Shown piece after piece: positions 54,285 through 64,000 of a DNA stretch of 64,000 bases. Numbering within the stretch: position 1 is the stretch's first letter; each line of letters begins with the position of its first letter. The stretch is from Gavia stellata (Eukaryota > Chordata > Aves > Gaviiformes > Gaviidae): assembly GCF_030936135.1 (NCBI RefSeq), contig NC_082620.1, forward strand, positions 1,736,001-1,800,000. The letters are read 5' to 3'. The notes below the pieces were generated by a model, which was not told where the DNA came from, searched no databases, and saw only the letters and a list, made by a program, of their open reading frames with translations. The translations under genes were made by a program, and so were the position numbers.

Positions 54285-55790
54285 AGCGCCCCGGGGCTTT
54301 GCAGCCCCTCCGAGACAGGGCAATGCACCGGGCTCTGCCCCACGAGGGGGGCTCTGCACCCCCCCCACAACAAAATAACCGGGGTCCTGCCCCAAAAAGG
54401 GTCTTGCACCCCCATATCTTGCAAGGAAGCAGACCAGGCTCTGCCCCCCCAAAAGGGCTTTGCACCCCCATAACTTGCAAGGAAATGCATCAGGCTCTGC
54501 CCCCCACAAGGGCTTTGCACCCCCATAACTTGCAAGGAAATGCAGGAGGCTCTGCCCCCAAAAAGGGCTTTGCACCCCCATATCTGGCAAGGAAATGCAC
54601 CAGGCTCTGCCCCCAAAAAGGGCTTTGCACCCCCATATCTGGCAAGGAAGCAGACCAGGCTCTGCCCTCCCGAAAGGGCTTTGCACCCCCATATCTTGCA
54701 AGGAAGCACACCAGGCTCTGCCCCCAAAAAGGGCTTTGCACCCCCATATCTTGCAAGGAAACGCACCAGGCTCTGCCCCCAAAAAGGGCTTTGCACCCCC
54801 ATATCTTGCAAGGAAGCAGACCAGGCTCTGCCCCCGAAAAGGGCTTTGCACCCCTGTATCTTGCAAGGAAATGCATCAGGCTCTGCCCCCCACAAGGGCT
54901 TTGCACCCCCATAACTTGCAAGGAAATGCACCAGGCTCTGCCCCCAAAAAGGGCTTTGCACCCCCATATCTGGCAAGGAAGCAGACCAGGCTCTGCCCTC
55001 CCGAAAGGGCTTTGCACCCCCATATCTTGCAAGGAAGCACACCAGGCTCTGCCCCCAAAAAGGGCTTTGCACCCCCATATCTTGCAAGGAAATGCACCAG
55101 GTTCTGCCCCCAAAAAGGGCTTTGCACCCCCATATCTGGCAAGGAAGCACACCAGGCTCTGCCCCCAAAAAGGGCTTTGCACCCCCATATCTGGCAAGGA
55201 AGCACACCAGGCTCTGCCCCGAAAAAGGGCTTTGCACCCCCGTATCTTGCAAGGAAATGCATCAGGCTCTGCCCCCAAAAAGGGCTTTGCACCCCCATAT
55301 CTTGCAAGGATATGCATCAGGCTCTGCCCCCAAAAAGGGCTTTGCACCCCCATATCTTGCAAGGAAGCAGACCAGGCTCTGCCCCCAAAAAGGGCTTTGC
55401 ACCCCCATATCTGGCAAGGAAATGCACCAGGCTCTGCCCCCCAAAAGGGCTTTGCACCCCCATATCTTGCAAGGAAATGCATCAGGCTCTGCCCCCCACA
55501 AGGGCTTTGCACCCCCATAACTTGCAAGGAAATGCAGGAGGCTCTGCCCCCAAAAAGGGCTTTGCACCCCCATATCTGGCAAGGAAATGCACCAGGCTCT
55601 GCCCCCAAAAAGGGCTTTGCACCCCCATATCTGGCAAGGAAGCAGACCAGGCTCTGCCCTCCCGAAAGGGCTTTGCACCCCCATATCTTGCAAGGAAGCA
55701 CACCAGGCTCTGCCCCCAAAAAGGGCTTTGCACCCCCATATCTTGCAAGGAAATGCATCAGGCTCTGCCCCCCAAAAGGGCTTTGCAGCC
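54285..55790. repeat. 55-bp CTCTGCCCCCAAAAAGGGCTTTGCACC array, about 27 copies
   Basis: Unit spacing is 55-56 bp (GGGCTTTGCA at 54565, 54620, 54676, 54731). Each unit reads CCAGGCTCTGCCCCCAAAAA, GGGCTTTGCACCCCCATATC and TTGCAAGGAA(A/G). Variants (AAATGCATCAGG, AAGCAGACCAGG, CCCACAAGGG) recur in the same order, showing higher-order homogenisation. The unit has no stop codon in most frames on either strand, giving large artefactual open frames. The array lies directly upstream of the ATP13A2 promoter. Confidence 0.95.
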
Positions 55791-57687
55791 CCCCCCTTGG
55801 TTGCACACCCCTGCACACTCACGCAGGGGTGGGGAACATGCACAGCTCCTGCTGCAGCAAGGCTCCCCCCTGGAAAGCTGCAGTTAGGGGGGATTTTGAA
55901 GCCAGTAAGGGGGTGCAGACCCAAGTAATAGCCATAGCACAGACCCCTCCAGCCGCAGCTTGGCTTTTTGGGGCTCCAAATGCTGCAAAACCACTGCCAG
56001 AAATACCCAGCACCTGGGAGAAGGGCTGCTCCTGCCCACCACCATGCCCAGCTGCGGCCAAAAAGCAATTCCTCTCCCCCCATACCCATCCTTGTACAAG
56101 GGAGTTTTGATTTCTTTCACAGGAAGGGAGATAAAGCGAATGTTTTCTTTGGATGTGCCTCAGGTAGAGCCTGCGCTTCCTCCCAAAGCCAGAGGTGAAG
56201 CGGATTTTGTTAATCTGAACATTAAAACCTCAGCCAGCACAGCGACGGTCGAAGCAGCGAGGGGCTGCCTTCGGTTCCTCCGCACCCTGCTGCGTTTCCA
56301 TCCAACGCCTCCCAGCAAGCATGCCTAGCGTTTAAATAGAACAAGGCAAAAACCAGTTTGTGTTCAAAAAAAAAAAACCATGTTAGCTAAAAAGTGTAGT
56401 GGGAGAGGAGGAGGGGGAAATCACAGAGCTCTTTGTTCAAGCTGTCGCCGGGAACTCCTCGGATTTAAACGGGGAGATGAGATTACGAAGCACAGGGATG
56501 CAATATAGAAATATCAGTATCACGGGACTGACAACACGTCCCTGCCATCTGACATCAGCAGTGGGATCCTCTCCCTCACAGGACACGCGTACAGGACCAG
56601 CGCTCACCGAGACACAGAAAACGGGGGCAATTCAGTGATGCAGAAGAGCAGCCCAACACAGGGGGATTTTAAGTGTAAAATCTCTGACCTACAGAAGTCT
56701 GTCTCCCATCAGCTCTTGGGAACGAAGACATTAGCTCCAGGAAAAGAAAGAATTATTTCTGCAAATGAAAATTAAAGACAGCAACGTCAGCTTGGCTTCC
56801 CGAGACAGCCACAAGGTTCCCTGACTGCACAATACATAAATGGATGGAAAAAAACCAGGGTCAATTTGTGGGGTAAGCCTTTCCAGAGCTGCACCCAAGT
56901 TTTTATGTTACCTCAGTCTTCATTTGCCGCCCACTGGCAGCATCCTGGTTACCACCCCACATCTCAGAAGCAGCATCATGACATTTCTAGAAGTTTCTAC
57001 TACATCTAAACACAAAAAAAGCCGATTAAACAGCAAAACAGAAAGCCCTTCTTTTCTCTTCACCCCCTCCATGACCACAAACAGCTGCTTCAAGCAACAA
57101 CCTACCGCAAACACCACTAGTTTGAGAGATCTGGAGCTAAACCACGCTTGTACTAGAGCAAAGAGAAAGCTTCAACCCTGTTCTGATAAATCTCATCTAC
57201 TTTAGGACTTGGAATAAAAAAATCTCAGCAGGGGAGTGGCAAGGCACCTTTTTCCTAGTGGCACTGCCACTGGTATTTTGCCACATGCCTGCACTCTCCG
57301 AGCTCCAGGTCCTCCCTTTGCTCCTCACCAGAGCCCGGGGGATTTCAGAGCGGGGCGAGAGTCTTCCAACACTTCCCTTTCCCAGCCGCTTCCATTGAGT
57401 TCTTGCTAATCGCCACAGGTTTATTGCTTGCAGGTCTCTTCCGCCACATGTATTCGCTTTAAAGACGCAGGATCAAGGTCATTACAGAAATTCTCTAAGA
57501 GAAGAGCTCATCTCTGCTGTGGGGCCACTTTCAAATCCTCAATCCCACAGCAGAGCCTCAGAGGTAACCCCAGCTGCTCACGCACTCAAAACTGCAAACC
57601 AGAGAGGTTTGGGATTCTATGAGCGAGGCAGAGGCAACAGTTCACTACTGCTAATAAAGTAACAACTCTTATTCGTTCTTTACAGTA
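55791..57687. other. Intergenic sequence between ATP13A2 and SDHB
   Basis: About 1.9 kb of unique sequence of lower GC than the region to its left. I see no exon, RNA gene or transposable element here, only short A-runs at 56369-56380. Confidence 0.6.
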
Positions 57688-57693
57688 TTTATT
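57688..57693 (-). terminator. SDHB: SDHB polyadenylation signal AATAAA
   Basis: Canonical AATAAA on the minus strand, 124 nt beyond the SDHB stop codon, consistent with a short 3'UTR. Confidence 0.8.
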
Positions 57694-57816
57694 GTACGTG
57701 CAAACGTATGGAAAAAACACCAAACTCCCTGCTGGAACCTTCTCTTGCTAAATCAGGTATAAATTACGTTCAGGTAAAGCATGTTTGTGTGTTACACTTC
57801 CAGTTAAGGAACAGCA

Positions 57817-63298
<5,482 letters not shown>

Positions 63299-64000
63299 CT
63301 GAGTGGGAGAAAAAGAATAAAACATGAGATATTTACCCTCTTATCCTACTTGAGGAAGATCCTCTTGGCCCCAAACATGCCCCCGGCTTGTCTTCAAGAA
63401 ACTCTGTACGTGACAAGGAAAACGCCAGAAGTTGCCATTGGGCCAAACACGCTGCTATTTAAATAAAGAACAAACACAGGAGTCACTTTCATTAAAGCCT
63501 AAACACACTCTCAGCATTGAACTTCCTTCCACAGCAGAAAACAAGCGGCTTGGACACTTCATCCCTTTCGCATCATTCATTAGCTTTACATGCTACTTAG
63601 GGTGGGGAAAACATTCAGCTTTGCTTCGCAAGCTTGAAGCACAAGCTCATATTGATGCGAAGCAGGTAACGCTAAGATTATAAGATGGGAACCAGGCGCA
63701 TCCCCCATCAGCCCTACAGTAATGGTCAAAAGCATCCCTGAAGGTCAGGGACATAAAACAAAGTCCCTATGACAGAAGCTTCTTTCTGTGCCTTCTGCAG
63801 CAGGGTAGAGTGGTGCCGTAAACTGCATTAACTCCCAAAGGTGAGAGGACAGACACTCACCAGAACAAACAGCATATAAATAGCTTAATAAATGGATTAA
63901 ATGACACCACTAATCATCTCCCAGTAATAGAAGGATCAGATGAAGCCCAGGAAAGGCCAAGGTTTACAAGAAAAACCACCGCAGAACTGTCACAGATACT
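63299..64000 (-). other. SDHB: SDHB intron 3, partial
   Basis: About 0.7 kb of intronic sequence 5' of SDHB exon 4 up to the window edge. I see no exon in it; exon 3 should lie further right. Confidence 0.7.

Noticed and set aside
53589-56110. Open frames of 425-603 codons on both strands
   Set aside because: Products of the 34-bp and 55-bp arrays. The same peptide words appear on both strands and in several frames, so no single frame is favoured.

Overview
The window is vertebrate nuclear DNA, almost certainly avian. It carries an intron-rich gene block with the order CROCC (+), MFAP2 (-), ATP13A2 (-), SDHB (-), the same order and orientation as human 1p36.13. Bird origin is inferred from a CR1 LINE relic at about 61.94-62.05 kb, from very GC-rich compact introns, and from the extreme density of minisatellites typical of avian microchromosomes. 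I cannot name the species.

Layout. 1-24530: the 3' three-quarters or more of CROCC (rootletin), 34 coding exons ending at a TAG; the 5' exons lie upstream of the window. Almost every CROCC intron longer than about 400 bp is a private tandem-repeat array. 24531-28280: CROCC 3'UTR, AT-rich simple sequence, a TATA-rich degenerate repeat, a 93-bp x 12 satellite, and the MFAP2 3'UTR (the two genes converge). 28281-31325: MFAP2 (MAGP-1), complete CDS in 8 coding exons encoding 182 aa. 31326-37545: intergenic or 5' region of MFAP2, with a 42-bp minisatellite and two unassigned exon-like segments. 37563-54136: ATP13A2, complete CDS in 29 exons encoding 1181 aa, with a 6.2-kb first intron and a CpG-rich promoter at about 54.14-54.26 kb. 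54290-55790: a 55-bp x ~27 array just upstream of that promoter. 57688-64000: SDHB exons 4-8 (the last five); exons 1-3 lie beyond the right edge.

All splice junctions were placed by eye from reading-frame continuity, GT/GC-AG dinucleotides and recalled similarity to the human proteins. Phases are consistent through every gene. The genes do not form a pathway: rootletin is a centrosome/ciliary-rootlet coiled coil, MFAP2 an extracellular microfibril glycoprotein, ATP13A2 a late-endosomal/lysosomal P5B polyamine-transporting ATPase, and SDHB the iron-sulfur subunit of mitochondrial complex II. They are neighbours by conserved synteny.

Composition changes sharply near 56 kb. To the left are GC-rich exons embedded in minisatellites; to the right (SDHB) is ordinary, more AT-rich intronic DNA with almost no tandem repeats. 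Most long open frames in the window are by-products of stop-poor repeats and are not genes.
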